DNA from: Archilochus colubris
Taxonomy: Eukaryota; Chordata; Aves; Apodiformes; Trochilidae
DNA: 64,000 nucleotides
Assembly (NCBI GenBank): GCA_023079485.1
Contig: CM041108.1
Coordinates: 5,361,321-5,425,320, forward strand
Direction of reading: 5' to 3'
In this document: positions 1-11,738 of the stretch, piece after piece
Layout: the number at the start of each line of letters is the position of its first letter
Numbering within the stretch: position 1 is the stretch's first letter
Position numbers and translations under genes: made by a program
The notes under the pieces: generated by a model
The model's input: the letters and a program-made list of their open reading frames with translations, nothing else
Told to the model about the DNA's origin: nothing
Database searches by the model: none

Positions 1-3000
1 TTCACCAGGAGGTACTTCTGGAACTCATCAGGAATTAGTGATGAGATTGGGATGTGCTGAGTCTGTTGTTTATCCCTCTCCCCGTGGCCACATTCCCACT
101 AATGAAGAAGCAACCCTGAGACTTTACTGTGTCAGACTCAGGTTAAATGCACCAGGATTTCTGCCTCACTGGAAAGAAAGAGCCCAGAGAAAAAGCAGCT
201 GAGGCAGGAGCCCTGCCCTCCCTTCCTTCCCCCACTGTCAGCTCTTCCCAGGCTGATGGAGGCAGCCACTGATCTGGATGAATGAGCCAGAGTCAGTGTG
301 GTGAGAAGCATCTGCCTGAGTCAGGCCACCAAACAGCATCTGTCACTGCAGTTGTGTCTCAGTGACACCAAAGAAAGAATGGGACCCAAAGGGGTGAAGG
401 TTTCATCTTAGAACCTGAGGATTGCCTTGTTCCCCTCATCCCAGCAGCAGTGCTTTACAGACACAATTCCAAACAGCTCCTGGGTGTTAAGAATCAAGCT
501 GCCGTGGCTGCCTAGAGGGAAAATGGTTTTCCCCACACTTCCCAAAGGCAGCAAAAGAGCTGCTTTGTCAGCAAAGGCAGTGGGAGTGCTCAGCCAGCAA
601 AAGTCAAGTCACCCTTTGGGTAATTTGCCTTCCTAGACCTGGGAAATGAGAAGTTCAGGGCTTTCCCCTAACAACAATTTTTCCATGGCCTCGAAGTGCT
701 GATTAGGTTGTGCTTTCCATGGGAAGGAAGGGAAATAGATGCAGAAAGAATCCACCACAAACCTTTCTTCCAGGGATGCTGTGCCAAATGTTCCCCTGGG
801 ATTTCCCATGACCAGGGAGTGATCCACTTTGACTCTCCTGACTGGGATTGTCTCCTAAGCCTCCTTTGACATGAGAGCAGTATAAAGAGACCAGGAAAAG
901 ATCCAGACACAATAGTTTTCTTAAGGTGCAGTTCTTCATGGCACAGCATCCCAGGATAATGGAAAAGAGAACACATCATCTGAGAAATAAAGGAAAAAAC
1001 CCTGCAAGTTACCATGTGCCTGCATCACTTCAAGCAAACCAGCCCTTCCAGGCACGCACACATGCAGCAGCTTCACTCACACCTTCAGGCTCAGAGCCAG
1101 ACATTTCTTGCTTGTCTATCAGTAAGTTTTGGGAAGGGAAGGCACAGTAGACACCAGAGTTTCACAGAGTCTCACAGCTGTTGTGGGCTTCATCATAAGG
1201 TGTCAGTATTCAGCCTTCTCACCGCATCATCCCCTGCCAGAAAAACAATTTCTTGCAGAGTGTTTGCTTGCCCAGGTGACAAAACCTCAGAGGCAGTTCA
1301 AGGATAACAGGAGTTGGTGCAGGCCAGTGTCTTTAAAGAAACCTTCCATCCTGGGTTCAGCTCAGTCAGAATTAACTGGGCCTGAGGGGTCAAATTTCTG
1401 TAAATGCATTTAGGGGTGGTTTGATACCAAATTCCCTGAGCTGCCTGTGAAAAACTCCCCAAAGGCTTATCTGAAAACTTAGCTGCTGAAATGCTCTTAA
1501 ATAACCATTCTGAATTTTTTAATTCTGCATTTAGACAGAACACTTGAGCTGGCATTTACAAATCCTGGTTTTTTGTTCTTGATGGGACTGCTGGAGAAAT
1601 CTGCAGTAGCCTTGAGAAAGTCAGTCTTTCCTGTCTCTACTTTTATCTCTTAAATAGGGGGAAGGATGTACAAAGAAATCCATTTTACTAAAATAATAAA
1701 AACCCCACCAAACCTATTTGTGTGAAGAAAAGGAATCAGTTTTTATTACCACTCTGTAACACCCCAAATATCACAAGAATCCATACAGTTCATACTCAAG
1801 TTATGTTTATTAGTTTGCTCTACTGTGGCTTGCATGCAATTTCAAGGGCTGTGTTTGCTTCCTTATGGCTTAGTGGCAGTTTTAGGTAAGCTTGTTCCTT
1901 GCGTGGTTGCTTTATGTCTAAAATATTTACAATACCTGCTGGCAACATTTCCTGAGGGATGCTTAGGGATTCTGTTGAGACACATGGTGGCATTAAACAG
2001 CAGCCGAGTTCAGCAGGAGAAAGGAATTTGCAAAGGGAGCTGCAGAAGGGCTCAGTGGGAGCTCCTTGCAGGGAGATGTGGCTGGATCAGCTTTCCTGAG
2101 GGCTGCTGAAGGACCAGGCTGAGATTTGGGATTGAAGCATCACCTCCCTTCCCTGGCTCCACGAGCTGCTCAGCCAAGTCTGATGTGCTGTGCCAGGGAG
2201 AGGTGGAGCAGGCTGGGAAGGGAAGAGGAATTAATGCAGGAAAAGCTGTGAGGGTTTCCTCGGGTCGAAGGATGGGTTCCCGAGGAAACCCCATCACATG
2301 GCCATGCTCCTCATCTCCTAGGATTTACTTGGCACATCCAGGCTGATGTCTTCACTGCTTTCCTGCAGCACGTAGCCAGTGCTGGCTCCACAACCCCAGC
2401 ACAGCAGCTGAGGTCAGGAGGCACTTCCCAAAGCTGTTTTTCTGGCAAACACAATTCCCTGACCTCCTGTGTAGAAAAGCTTCACAGATGAAGGAGGCAG
2501 GCTGTATGTATGCCTCCCTGCTCTGTGCCAGAAGGGTTTAGGTGAGGGAGAAGCAAGCAAAGTGCCAAAGAGAGGAGAGCCTGGGAATTGATTCCCCAGG
2601 GAGAGCCTCTCACTGCTCCACTTCCATGGACTTCTCTGCTGGCAGATCCAGGCCAGCTTCTGAAACTCTGCTGGTTAGCACACTGAGCAACAAGTAATTA
2701 CAAGCATCTTGTCTGGGAGAGAAAGGAACATTCCACTTTCTCCTGTCAAAGTGTAACTGGATCTCAGGAGAGAACTAAATGTGTTTTGGGACACCGAGAG
2801 GCTGGGCTATGTTTTCATCGCACTGTTCACACTTTGTCCAACTCCAGAAGTAAGGAAAAACCTGCAACACGTGGGCTTGCTAATGATTTAGAGCCTTGAA
2901 TAAAAGCGTGGCACTTTCAGACATTGCTGAGGGTAAGCTCTTGTCCCCTAGGATCTCTAGGTGCAGCCCATGGCATGCATTTCTAATGTCATCAGGCCAT

Positions 3001-6000
3001 AAAGAGAAGTGTGTGCATCACCCCATGGCTCCCTGAGAGTGAAAAAGTGATCAGATTGGAAGTGTCACCCATGCAGCCAGATGTCACTGCTGCTCCAACA
3101 CTACAGCAGCTCCTGCAGTGCTGCAGAGGGCACAGAGCAGCAGGAGGCATCTTCAGGTTGTGTGTGCATGTGAGTGGCAGTAATTCTACAGCTTCTCAGA
3201 GCCAGAAAATGTTGCTGGCTTCTGCCTTTGATAACCCCTTCAAGGTCTGCTTCAGAAGCAGAGGGATTAGAGAAACTCAGTGGGCACCTCTGCATCCTCA
3301 TGAAGACCAAAGCACAGGCAGCTCAGGGAGTGCAATGAGGGATCTGTGTCCCTATTAAACAGTTTCATGTGTGTGGGGACCACCATCCCACTGCCATCCT
3401 GCCCAGTTCCAGGTGGCACAAAGTGAATTTCAGCTAAAGACATGGAACCAAGCCTCTTGTACCATACTGTTTTGGGTCCTTTCACAGAATTCTTCAAGAG
3501 AAACTAGAAAACAGAGCTAGGATTTAATCTGAAAAAAAAGACAGGGTATGAATCTGCAGGCAAGCTTGTAGATCCCAGCAGGTGGGATATCAGCATCTTG
3601 GTTTATAGTAAACTGAGCTGTGTCCTGCTGTCTTTCTCGGTGCAGAAGAGCTGCTGGATTCCCTCTTCTCCTTCCAGCTCATCCTTCTCACTAATGCCCT
3701 GCAACCCACGACCCCTCAGATAAAGATGAGACTACTGCTGAACTACAAATTTCAGCATGGACATCATCAGAATCCATCCCAGCTGGTGAGACTGGGGTGG
3801 ATATGCTGTGCCCCAAAGTTCTTGTCAGCACATCCAACCCATCCTTTGCTCTTCTCCTGCTCTCTATTTGCACATTTTGAAGAGTGCAGACAAGGGAGAA
3901 CCCCAGGAGCCTTTCATCCTCCTCTGTACCTCTCTTACAGAGCCCTTGTTTCTCATTGTATGCAGACACACACCAGCAATGGCAGTGACTTTGTAGTGAG
4001 CCCCTGTACTGAATAAATCATCCTCATTTCCAGGCAAAGTTAGCCCAGCCATCCAGTGTGTCATTCCAGGAGTCCCAGGGAGGAAGGGCCATGGAGACCT
4101 TGAAATGTAACCCAGCACTACTGAATGTAAGCAAAGCCATGGAGTGCCAGGACAAAGAAGGCTGGTGCCAAAACCCCAAGGAAGCAGCTGCTGCTTTGTT
4201 CAAAGGAGCAAGTGATGGGCTGGGGCAGGGAGGCTCTCAGGAGCCTGGGGCTGCACTGCTCAGTTACTGCAGATAGGAGGTTACAGTCCTTATTCTTTAG
4301 GGGTGTAATTCCACACCAAATATTCCTGGTTTGTAAGCAGAAAAGCCTCTCCCTGAGTTCCTGGAAAATGTGATAGGGAGGTGAGGATTCTGCGCCAGGA
4401 TGATACAGACAGAGGTCAGTTCCTTCAGGATGAGAGAGCAGCGTGTTGGGAGGGCAGTGTAAGGCTTTGGAGAGGACCCACAGTGCCTTGGGTTTCCTTC
4501 ATTAATCTCCAAACCTAATCTAATTTAACACCTCACAAAGCAGGGCTTTGCTGAGGAGGTAGCTGTGTTTTCAAAGCAGATCTCATTGTTCTTGTGTCTG
4601 GGCTGATATTCCATACATTGATGTTATTGTTTCTGTTCTCTGTAAGCCTATAAAAAGGATCTAGAGCCAAACAAGGGTTAAGCCTGTGGTGCTGGGTGAT
4701 TTATGGGCAAAGGGTAAGAAAAGGCTCTGCCACAAACAGCCAGAATGGCAAAAGAGCTGTCTGAGGGATAGCAGAGCAGAAAAAGGCAGAAAGATTTCCT
4801 CAAGGTCACACGAGTCACAGCACAAAGCTGGGAATGGGGCTGATGGAGGTGAGGGATTGTGTCCTGCTGGTGCAGAAGTCTCTGATATCCCTGGCCAACA
4901 CACCACATGAAGGAATTATTTCATGCTCTGGAATTCTCTGGCATGACATAACAGCCAAAAAAGGCCTAAAACAAGGCATGTAATTCAATATATGCCACCA
5001 AAGGTTTCCTGTTCTCAATAGGTGCCAAGCACAATTGATTTTCTTTTACAGTTGCTTTCTTTGTTAGATGATGTCACGGATTATTTATTTCTGAAAGCAT
5101 TAAGTGATACAAAGAACCTGATGAGTCACTGGGAAAAACAATCTTCAAGTCTAGCTGGTGCAAGAAGAAAGAGCCATAAATCCCCCAGCCCCAGTGTCTC
5201 CAGGACATGAAAGAAGTTGCCTTGCCCTCAGACAGTGACATCCCCACATCCACCTTGGACTTCACTGCTTAGCTCCTGGGGTTTTAATCCCACCAGTGTC
5301 ACCCATTGCTCCTGAAATCAGCATCCAAAGCCCCCCTGGATTAATGCTCTTTAGCTGTGCCTCAATGGGCCAAGACTGGGGCCGAGGTGCCAGTGAAAGG
5401 CAGATTTTCTGGAGTCTGTGTCACTATTGGAGTGTTGTATCTACTCAGGTCGTTGTTGTCACAGTAGGTGTTGTTACCCCTAACACAGCCCTGTGTTATA
5501 TTTGTACTCTATTTGGTTCATGTAATCCACCTTGGCAGCCTCAAAGCACAGGAAAAACGTGGCTCAAGCACACTGATGAAGGGCTTTGGAAAAGAGACAG
5601 ATGTATCACACCTCATTTCATAATTAGTGCTTTCATTTTTAACATTAATTAGGGCACTGGTGCTTGGAGAGTTTAGTTCTGATCGACCCACTTCCATTGT
5701 TCTGAGGAGGCCCAAAGAGACCCTGAAGTTTGCAAATAAATCAATAGGAAGAAGGAGCAGTCAGTACCAGCTGCAGCCCATGAGCTGAATGATGTCAACC
5801 TGGGAAAGGCTCCACAAAAAAAAAAAAAAAGATTTGGTTCCTAGAGCGTGGGAAGAAGCAATATTTCAGTTGCAGTGGTGTGACAGTAAAGAAAGGGAAT
5901 ACAGAGTGGTTTCATGTATGCCACAGGTGGGATTCCACAGCCCAGCTTTGGTTCACCAAATACTTCCCCTAGGCTGTATCACAGTTGTCCTGCTGAGCTC

Positions 6001-6432
6001 TAACATCCTCTGAAATCAACAGTATTCTTCTACAAGAGGGGGGAAAAAATATTATTTATTTGGAGGTGCAAACACTCTAAAGCCAAAAGTCTGTCTGTAT
6101 AGGAGCTTGGATGTGAATGCATTCTGGATGCTCTCTGATGAAATGAGATTTATTGGTCCTTCTTTGCAGAAGGAAGTGGAAATAAAACCAGATAGAGATC
6201 AGGGGCCATAATATAAACAGGAGTACTCCTCAGCATTGCTACAGATGAAGCAACCAATGTATTTAACCTAAAGACAGAGAAAGATAGATCCAGATAGATA
6301 AAAGCCAGGAGAACAACATTCCTCCCAAGCCACAGACAGAAGAAATGTGTCTGGGTGAAAGCTGGTGAGACTGAGCACAGAAATGAGGAGTGCAGGAGGT
6401 GAGGCATTACTTAGGGCTGGAAGTGTTGGTGG
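1..6432. other. Non-coding upstream flank, no gene recognised
   Basis: I see no supportable exon on either strand. All open frames are short (about 120 codons or fewer), have unconstrained composition, and match no protein family I recognise. There is no CpG island and no recognisable transposon. The sequence is ordinary mixed-composition vertebrate DNA, rich in CAGC/CTGG words, with one A15 run at 5,816-5,830. It belongs to the long gene-poor interval upstream of NCAM1, which starts near 44.58 kb. A short untranslated exon of a non-coding RNA could not be seen by reading alone. Confidence 0.7.
5816..5830. repeat. Poly(A) mononucleotide run (A15)
   Basis: Fifteen uninterrupted A residues on the + strand. 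No LINE or SINE body is recognisable immediately upstream, so it is more likely a simple repeat than a retroposon tail. Confidence 0.85.
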
Positions 6433-6525
6433 GCATTTGCATCACATCCCAGAGCATTTACATCACATCCCAGAGCATTTACATCACATCCCAGAGCATT
6501 TCCATCACATCCCAGAGCATTTACA
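6433..6525. repeat. 21-bp minisatellite, four full copies plus a partial
   Basis: The word GCATTT recurs at 6,433, 6,454, 6,475, 6,496 and 6,517, an exact 21-bp period. The unit reads GCATTTACATCACATCCCAGA, with one-base variants in the first copy (TTGC) and the fourth copy (TTCC). Because 21 is a multiple of three, all frames across it stay open and give a seven-residue peptide repeat. That is a by-product of the period and not evidence of coding. Confidence 0.95.
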
Positions 6526-7490
6526 CTGCTCCTGGGGGAGCAGGAGTGGATCTGAAATGCCTGGACACCAACACTGCTCCAGTGCTTGTTCAGGCACTTG
6601 GACTGGATGATCATTGCATTTCCAGCTGAAATATTCTAGTTTATTCTATTCTCTGCTTATTTTCTTGGGTAAAAGTCCTGTACTCCAAGGAGAAGAAATG
6701 TTATTAGAAAATGCACTCTTCCCATGGAGTGAGAGTTGAGGTAAATGTGGGTTAAATCTGTAGCCTGCTCTGGCAGGAGCAGTGGCAATTGCTTTGCTTC
6801 CATCACTTCACTCAGATAAGGCAGAGGCTTCTTCATTAATGCTCAGCTTCTCAGCCTTGAAATAAATATTTGTACTGGTTGATTCAGGTCTTATTCTCTT
6901 TCCAAAAGTTTTGTATGCTCTTGCTCTGGAAAGGGAGAAAGGAGTGAAACACTGGAGCTGATTTACTGTCTCCAAGAGCCTCAATAGCAGCATAAACAAC
7001 CCTGTTTGTTTTACCAGTGCCTGTGCACATGATGTTCAAATCAAATATTGGTTCTGGAGTAGGGCCTCAGAATGGGGGATTTTTTACTTGACAAATAGCT
7101 GGGGTTTTGTGGGGATTCCTGTCAGGCTCCATACAAACAAAACCTAAAGTAAATATTTGCACATCTCACTTGTGATTTTGCCTGTTCCTTTCTGCAGCAC
7201 CTCGTGAAATGAGACAAATCCCACAATCTGTTGTGGTCCTCACCTTGCAGGTTTGTGTCCTCAGGCAGGGATGCACAGCAAGGGGATGCCAGAGCTGAGG
7301 CAAGTGGAGAATGCAGTCAGGTCCTGAGCTGGAGCAGTGAAAATTCAAGAAGCTAAACCAGAAAATAGGCAAGGCAGAAATTACCATTTCAGCTGCCTGG
7401 AATAGTGTGCTTCCAAAATATCCCTGTTCTCTTTGAGCCAGGACAAAAGTGCTTTTGGTTTCCTCCTCCTACCTATTACTTTTTGTTCAT

Positions 7491-7548
7491 TTGGGTTTTG
7501 TTGTTGTTGGTTTTTTATTTTATTTTATTTTTATTTTTTCTTTTTTTA
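7491..7548. repeat. T/G- then T/A-rich low-complexity tract
   Basis: A run with TTTGGGTTTTG and TTG triplets passes into degenerate TTTTA repeats and then a T run. It belongs to a class of strand-asymmetric T/G tracts seen several times in this window, for example at 26,436 and 47,744. No transposon body is attached. Confidence 0.8.
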
Positions 7549-9368
7549 ACTGGATAGAATATGAAATTTCACTTTTCCTGACACTGAGCAACTTACATTT
7601 TGTTCTTTTGCAACTTACACAGTTCTGTCATTGTCTTATAAGAACTTACTAAATGCCAAGACATGCTAATCAAAACAATGCATGGCTTGAAACCACTTGG
7701 CTTTTAAAAGAATCACTGAATTACTTGTTCTAAACGAAGGAACAAGTACCTGGAGGAATCTAACTACAGGGGGTTCTAAAGGGAATCTGTTGCTTCCCTG
7801 AAACTGAATTTTTATTTCTTCATTCCTAAAGATCACATTAAGATCTCTCCTCCCACTCTACATCTATCTTTCTATACACAGATATATAAATACAGTTATT
7901 ATTTCAACTGCCTTTAAAGTCCAAATGTTGTCAATTATCCAATGCTGGACATGATGATTGGAAAATATAAAATCAGAGCATTCATCCAAATCCCCCCATG
8001 GCCAGATCCTTAGTTGGTGTCAGTGCTTGCAGCTTTCATGTTTTTGGAGCTGGGCCACTTCATGCCTGCTAAGGACAAGGCTTAGTAGAATTCAACTGAA
8101 AGACCCTCGTTGGCTTCTCTGAGATGTGGATCTGGAACTCCGTGATTCCAAATACTTCTAAAAATCTGGATTTTGTTAGATGTTGGGACTGCTACTCTGG
8201 TAAGCAATTGGATGCTGGAACATTTTTCTCTTACCTCCTGATAGAAGCCAAGCTGTTACCTCCTGTGAATTGCTTCTAATCTAAGTGCTTTGTAAGGCTC
8301 TTCAAGCAACTAATTTGGAAATCAGCTTTTTAGTGTTACTTTTTAATGACAGACATGCTGATCCAATAGAAATAATTTGTTTTCCCGTTGAAACTTCGTG
8401 ATGGCTGCCACAGCCTGGCAGTGAGCAGGTTTCAGGATGAGGTATTCCACTGGAGTCTTCAGTGCAGAAAAACTCTTTGTCTTTTTTCTGTAGTATGAGA
8501 TGATTTATTAATATTACCAAAGATTCTGAAAGCTGGGAACAGAAATAGATTCCTCTTCTGCAATGTACCAAAGATGCTCAGTGGAAAGGTGGCACCAAGC
8601 AGCAGAGAATTTCTGATGCATTTCTGCTTCTGCTGTCCTGAGCCAGCAGGATGACCCAGCTGCATCATACTGGGGCTGAAATGTGAACAAGAGATCAACC
8701 ATCTGCAGATTAAGTGGTGAAAGAAAACACCAAAGCAGAGCATGTGTCAGAATGGCCCTGTCAGGGACTGGAAGTCCTGGGATTCCCAGGAGGACCGAGG
8801 CTGCACGTGCAATGTAAATCATACAAACCACCAGGCAGCCAAATTGGAGGCATTTCAAATAGCTGTAGCTACAAACTCCATTTTTACTTCCTTAAATTTC
8901 TGGCTGGAAGTCTGAGAGGAACTGCAAAGTGGCAGATTCAGTCCCTCACCCAACTGGAAGTGCTCAGAGAGCAGGGGGAGGAGGCTCAGGGAAATCACCC
9001 CGGAGAGAAAGAAAATAAATTGGCCTTCTAGTGAAGTGTTGCTGATGGAGAGGGGAGAGTTCATTGTAGCACTTTTTCCAAGAGTATTTTGGGAGAAGTT
9101 TCAGAAGAAGTCTAGCAGAGGAAGCTCAGGGAGCTTTTACAGCACTGGAAGAAAAGGCATTTCCACTGCATTTAGCCAAGTGCTGTAAATTCCTATTTTA
9201 AGACAAGTGAAACAAAGGAGGGATGCCAGGCAGATCTGCAGCCAGAGCATCTGATTAAACAGTGTGTGCTTGCCACTTCTTTCCCTGGCTTTACATCAGC
9301 CTCACCCTGGTGATGTCAGTGCGTTTGCCTGATGTTTATGGCAGCCCAAGAGAGAGAAAAAAAAAAAA

Positions 9369-9428
9369 TAGAGCAAGCTGGTTTCAGTAAATCAGCTCAG
9401 GCTCATCAGCTCTCATCAGCTTGCTCTA
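9369..9428. repeat. Inverted repeat, 12-bp perfect arms
   Basis: TAGAGCAAGCTG at 9,369-9,380 is the exact reverse complement of CAGCTTGCTCTA at 9,417-9,428. The arms are separated by 36 nt that contain two CTCATCAGCT words. It directly follows an A11 run. The RNA or single-stranded DNA could form a hairpin. No mobile element or RNA gene is recognised around it. Confidence 0.85.
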
Positions 9429-11650
9429 ACATGTCCAGGGAGTATTAGGCTTAGGAAAAAGGTAGCATCCAAAATGCACAGGGCAGGGTTTGGCAGGGAG
9501 AGCTTTCAGGAGATAAGTGGGAGCTCTATTCCCACAGAATAAACCTGTCATAAACACTTGTAATTTTTTACTGCCAGTTACTGCTGAATGCTGTGGTTGC
9601 TGTGGCTCCCTGAGCACTGTTCACCTGCAGACTGCTGCAATGGGGACTGGGCAAGAAAGGGGAAGCAGTTTTTGTCTCCACTGCTGAGAAGCTTTCAAAT
9701 TAACTCCTTTTTAGAACAACTTGCTCCAGATTTCCAATTCTTCCAGTGGGTGGGGGGGAAGAAAAGCTTCCCTAAAGGCCAGAGTGAGGTTTACATTGAG
9801 AAAAAGTGAATATTTTAAGAGGCAAAAATATAGCAAAAGAGAGGTTGTCTTCTTCCAATGAAATGCTCACCCTGTGTTTTCCAAGCAGCAAGGTTTCTGT
9901 ACACACATTCTCTGCCCTTCTTTCTATCAGTGCCTGCCTGCCCCTGGTTTCTAAGGCATGGGGAGGAAAGTCCTGGGAGAGCTGACATCCCTGGGCCCTA
10001 AAGAAATTACACTGGGGGAAGGCAGAAATGTTCCTCTCCTTTAGCAGATGGATGAAGAAATCCAGGTCCTGCTCAGGGGAAGGAGCCACAACAGCACTGA
10101 GAGGAGACAGAGGTGACAGAGAGAAGTTTAGGGCTGAAGAGTGCTTTTTGGAGGGTTGTTTCTCCACAGTGGGAGGAAAAGGGGTGACTCTCATGGTGCC
10201 AGTCTCTCCCATCACTGCAGACAGCAGCTGGTGAATGGACAGGTGGCAATGATGAAGTTTTGTCTCTCCCTTTTCTTAGAGTCTGAGCTTGCCATCCCAA
10301 TTTAGACCAAAGAAAAGCCCCTGGTGGGACGTGTGATCTGTCCCTGTCTCCCAGGTTTCGTGACTCAGGCTGTCCTAGGAATAGAAACTAGCACAGGGCT
10401 CTCTCAAGCCCCAGTTGTCTGACATCCCTCAGAAATACCAAGTTATTTTTTACCAGTGCTGCAGTTTCCACAGAACCACAATCCAAAGCCTGGGAGACAG
10501 AAGCTTCCCTGGAAGTGTTGTTCACCCAGAGGTTTTGATGATGGATTTCTTTCCTTTTGATTACAGAGTGTCCAGCAGGGATGCTGCTGTCATATTTGGG
10601 TGATGCCTGATGTTGGTTGGCAGCAATAGGAGCTGAGCTGTATTCAGGGAACATGCCCAGAGCTCAGGGAAGGCCCAGCAAGGTCTGAAGTGTCACCAGG
10701 TCAGGGTCTGCAGATGCACAGGTAAATCCAGAGGAAAGGAGAGGAGAGAGGATTGCTCCCAACTTTTAATGGCAAGGGCTGCAGAGAGCAGCTCACGCTT
10801 GGGATTGATCCCTTCCTCTGGCTCTGACATCTCTTTACCTTGGCCAGGAGGAGGTTAGAGGTGCTCAGAAGTGGGAGAGGGGAGGACAGCATCCCTTGGG
10901 ATGTGGTTGCCACCCCTCCAAGCAGGCATCTCAGGCACCCAGCTTGGCAAAGCTACATGGAGCCAAAGGAGAGCTCCTTGTGTCCCTGCTCCAAAGCCCA
11001 GGAGGCTCCAGTGGAAAGGTCAGGATGCTAAAGGAGCTCCAGCACACTGGGTGGGTTGCAGCTATTTTCTGTCAGACACAGAGATTCCAGCACATCTCTT
11101 GTCACCTTGTTTCTATAGCAATGCTGGGGCCAGGCTGCACCGGGCTGTGCAGGAACTCGGGCAGCAAATGGAAATATAACCCCATGTAAATAAGAGTTTC
11201 ACTGCTCCAGAGTGTCCTAGGGTGCAGGAAGGTCTTGGGAAGGCACTACACACACTGACAAATGCTTGATACAGAGAGCTGCACCCAGGAAACAAGAAAC
11301 TTCATTCATCTCCCTGCCACGTTACATTAAAAAAATGCAATAGAATGAATAAGAGAAGGTAGGAAGGGAAACCAAGAAGGGTCTCAGAATAGAAATAGTA
11401 ATTAGAAACAATTCAATCCCTTCTAATTTATTTTTTTAAAAAAATTGATGAATTTGGTGCTAAGGATTTCATTATCTGTTTGTTTTTAAAGGATGGTCCA
11501 AATGCATCATACAAAAGCAGCTACAATATCCCCTGGAAACATCTTTATTTCCTCTTCTCTCATCTCACCCCTCTCTCTTTTAAATTTATTTTCTGGGATG
11601 ACTCAGCAACTGCATAAAATGTTATCATATGTTATCACCCAAGCAGCATT

Positions 11651-11738
11651 AGGACATGGCTCAGGGGTGGGCTTGGCAGTGCTGGGTTGCACTTGATGAT
11701 CTTAGAAGTCTTTTCCAACCAAAGTGATTCCATGATTT
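11651..11738 (+). mobile_element. CR1 LINE 3'-end fragment
   Basis: The stretch follows the conserved 3' untranslated end of avian CR1 elements. A GGACATGG-type start leads into CTTGGCAGTGCTGGGTT, then TTGATGATCTTAGAAGTC, TTTTCCAACC and a terminal GATTCCATGATTT, a degraded form of the family's tandem ATTCTATG tail. Relative to the consensus as I remember it, about 10 bases are missing after CTGGGTT. Only about 88 bp survive, the usual heavy 5' truncation of CR1, and no reverse-transcriptase coding sequence is present. This is one of the main reasons for assigning the window to a bird or other sauropsid. Confidence 0.8.

Larger units (their letters stand above)
6526..11650. other. Non-coding upstream flank, no gene recognised
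   Basis: There is no supportable exon. The longest open frame (minus strand, 9,772-10,215, 147 codons) has no recognisable domain and no CpG or promoter context. Visible structure is limited to a T-rich run (7,491-7,548) and a 12-bp-arm inverted repeat (9,369-9,428). Composition becomes more AT-rich around 7.4-8.3 kb and 11.3-11.6 kb. Confidence 0.7.

Noticed and set aside
6365..6629. Peptide frames with a seven-residue repeat (HLHHIPE and similar)
   Set aside because: They are by-products of the 21-bp minisatellite, whose period is a multiple of three. All frames over it remain open and no gene context exists.
9772..10215. 147-codon minus-strand frame
   Set aside because: The composition is unremarkable, no family is recognised, and overlapping plus-strand frames are equally open.
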